Positions 6,909 to 7,434 of a stretch of 7,434 nt of DNA are shown in pieces (the first letter of the stretch is position 1; each line of letters opens with the position of its first letter). Position numbers and translations under genes: made by a program. The stretch is from Candidatus Neomicrothrix sp. UBA672 (GTDB lineage Bacteria; Actinomycetota; Acidimicrobiia; Acidimicrobiales; MedAcidi-G1). Location: assembly GCA_002299135.1 (NCBI GenBank), contig DBNM01000112.1, positions 1,101 through 8,534 on the forward strand. The letters run 5' to 3'. The notes under the pieces were generated by a model that saw only the letters and a program-made list of their open reading frames with translations, was not told where the DNA came from and made no database searches.

Positions 6909-7352
6909 ATGAGCGAGCCAATTTTGTTGCTTCTATCGGGACCAAATTTGAATCTTCTTGGAGAGCGAGAACCCGAAACGTACGGGAGTGAAACTTTAGA
7001 GGAGCATGTCCAAGCAGCTATAAATAAAGCAGCTGAAATAGGATTTCTGCTCGAGCATTTTCAATCAAACCATGAAGGTGAACTTGTCGACTCGATCCAC
7101 GCTGCCCGAAATAGATGTTCAGGAATAATTATTAATCCCGGAGCTTTCACCCATTATGCCTGGTCTATACATGATGCCTTGGCCAGTTTCGATGGCCCTG
7201 TCATAGAGCTACATATTTCCAATCCGGCATCAAGAGAACCATGGAGACACACCTCAGTTGTGGCACCAGTAAGCTCAGGCACTATTGCAGGTTTTGGGGC
7301 AAAGGGTTATCAAATGGCAATTGACGCCATGGCAGGCATGATTAAAGAATGA
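6909..7352 (+). CDS. aroQ: Type II 3-dehydroquinate dehydratase (AroQ)
   Basis: Reversibly dehydrates 3-dehydroquinate to 3-dehydroshikimate (step 3). Type II enzymes are small flavodoxin-like proteins that form dodecamers. The 147 residues match the family. Active-site residues line up one position after those of the M. tuberculosis enzyme: N13 and R20 in GPNLNLLGER, the catalytic Tyr Y25, N76 and catalytic H82 in NPGAFTHY, D89, E100 and H102 in ELHISN, R109 and R113. FQSNHEGELVDSIH at 51-64 is another family signature. The start is ATG 6909 rather than the in-frame GTG at 6897, because GGAGG stands 5 bases upstream of the ATG and the conserved strand starts at residue 4. It lies 25 bases after aroB, and its stop overlaps the next gene's start as ATGA. 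Confidence 0.96.
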   Translation: MSEPILLLLSGPNLNLLGEREPETYGSETLEEHVQAAINKAAEIGFLLEHFQSNHEGELVDSIHAARNRCSGIIINPGAFTHYAWSIHDALASFDGPVIELHISNPASREPWRHTSVVAPVSSGTIAGFGAKGYQMAIDAMAGMIKE

Positions 7353-7434
7353 AAAACAATTTCAATTTGGATTTTGACATGAAAGGCCGACTTTCGAGCC
7401 TTATTGAGAAATTTGAATCAGCAGGATGCGAAGC
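7349..7434 (+). CDS. N-terminal fragment, probable Xaa-Pro aminopeptidase (M24 family)
   Basis: Only the first 29 codons are present; the gene runs off the right edge. The ATG at 7349 overlaps the aroQ stop as ATGA, so coupling is likely, but no Shine-Dalgarno is seen there. A second in-frame ATG at 7379 has a weak GGA at 7369-7371 and is the start that best matches the family, since the following MKGRLSSLIEKFESAG resembles the usual beginning of the creatinase-like N-terminal domain (M-x-x-R-L-x-x-L-x-x-x-x-x-x-x-G). A metal-dependent proline peptidase gene commonly follows aroQ in Actinobacteria, often before efp and nusB. The catalytic domain is outside the window, so the family call rests on context and this short stretch. 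Confidence 0.6.
   Translation, partial: MKNNFNLDFDMKGRLSSLIEKFESAGCE

Overview
This window looks like a compact housekeeping segment of a bacterial chromosome. Seven complete genes and the start of an eighth all lie on the + strand, with gaps of 0 to 55 bases between them. The order is alaS, ruvX, mltG, aroE, aroK, aroB, aroQ, then the first 29 codons of a probable M24 Xaa-Pro peptidase. From general knowledge, this order (alanyl-tRNA synthetase, YqgF, MltG, then shikimate genes, then pepQ) is characteristic of Actinobacteria. GC is low for that phylum, about 42% in a line I counted. Taken together this suggests a low-GC, possibly aquatic lineage such as Acidimicrobiia or a relative. That placement is an inference; I had no database search.

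Layout. Positions 1-162 hold no recognisable gene, only a short open frame entering from the left edge and a promoter-like hexamer just before alaS. Positions 163-4409 carry alaS, ruvX and mltG, spaced 4 and 10 bases apart and probably co-transcribed. Positions 4428-7352 carry five consecutive-pathway or related shikimate genes: aroE (step 4), aroK (step 5), aroB (step 2) and aroQ (step 3). aroK and aroB overlap by 8 bases, and aroQ overlaps the next gene by ATGA. A 55-base gap with a promoter-like element separates aroE from aroK.

How the genes work together. AroB, AroQ, AroE and AroK convert DAHP to shikimate 3-phosphate. The first step (DAHP synthase) and the last two (AroA, AroC) are not here; aroC is often found between aroE and aroK in actinobacterial clusters and is missing from that place. 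AlaS charges tRNA-Ala, RuvX is a small RNase H-fold nuclease linked to rRNA maturation, and MltG is a membrane-anchored terminase of nascent peptidoglycan strands.

No novel system is visible. All the proteins keep their catalytic residues. The points worth a second look are regulatory: alaS, aroE and aroK each have a -10-like hexamer 6-7 bases before the ATG and no good ribosome binding site, which fits leaderless transcription. A 7-bp-arm inverted repeat sits just upstream of the aroE -10. In protein structure, MltG has four cysteines, all in the predicted extracytoplasmic part.
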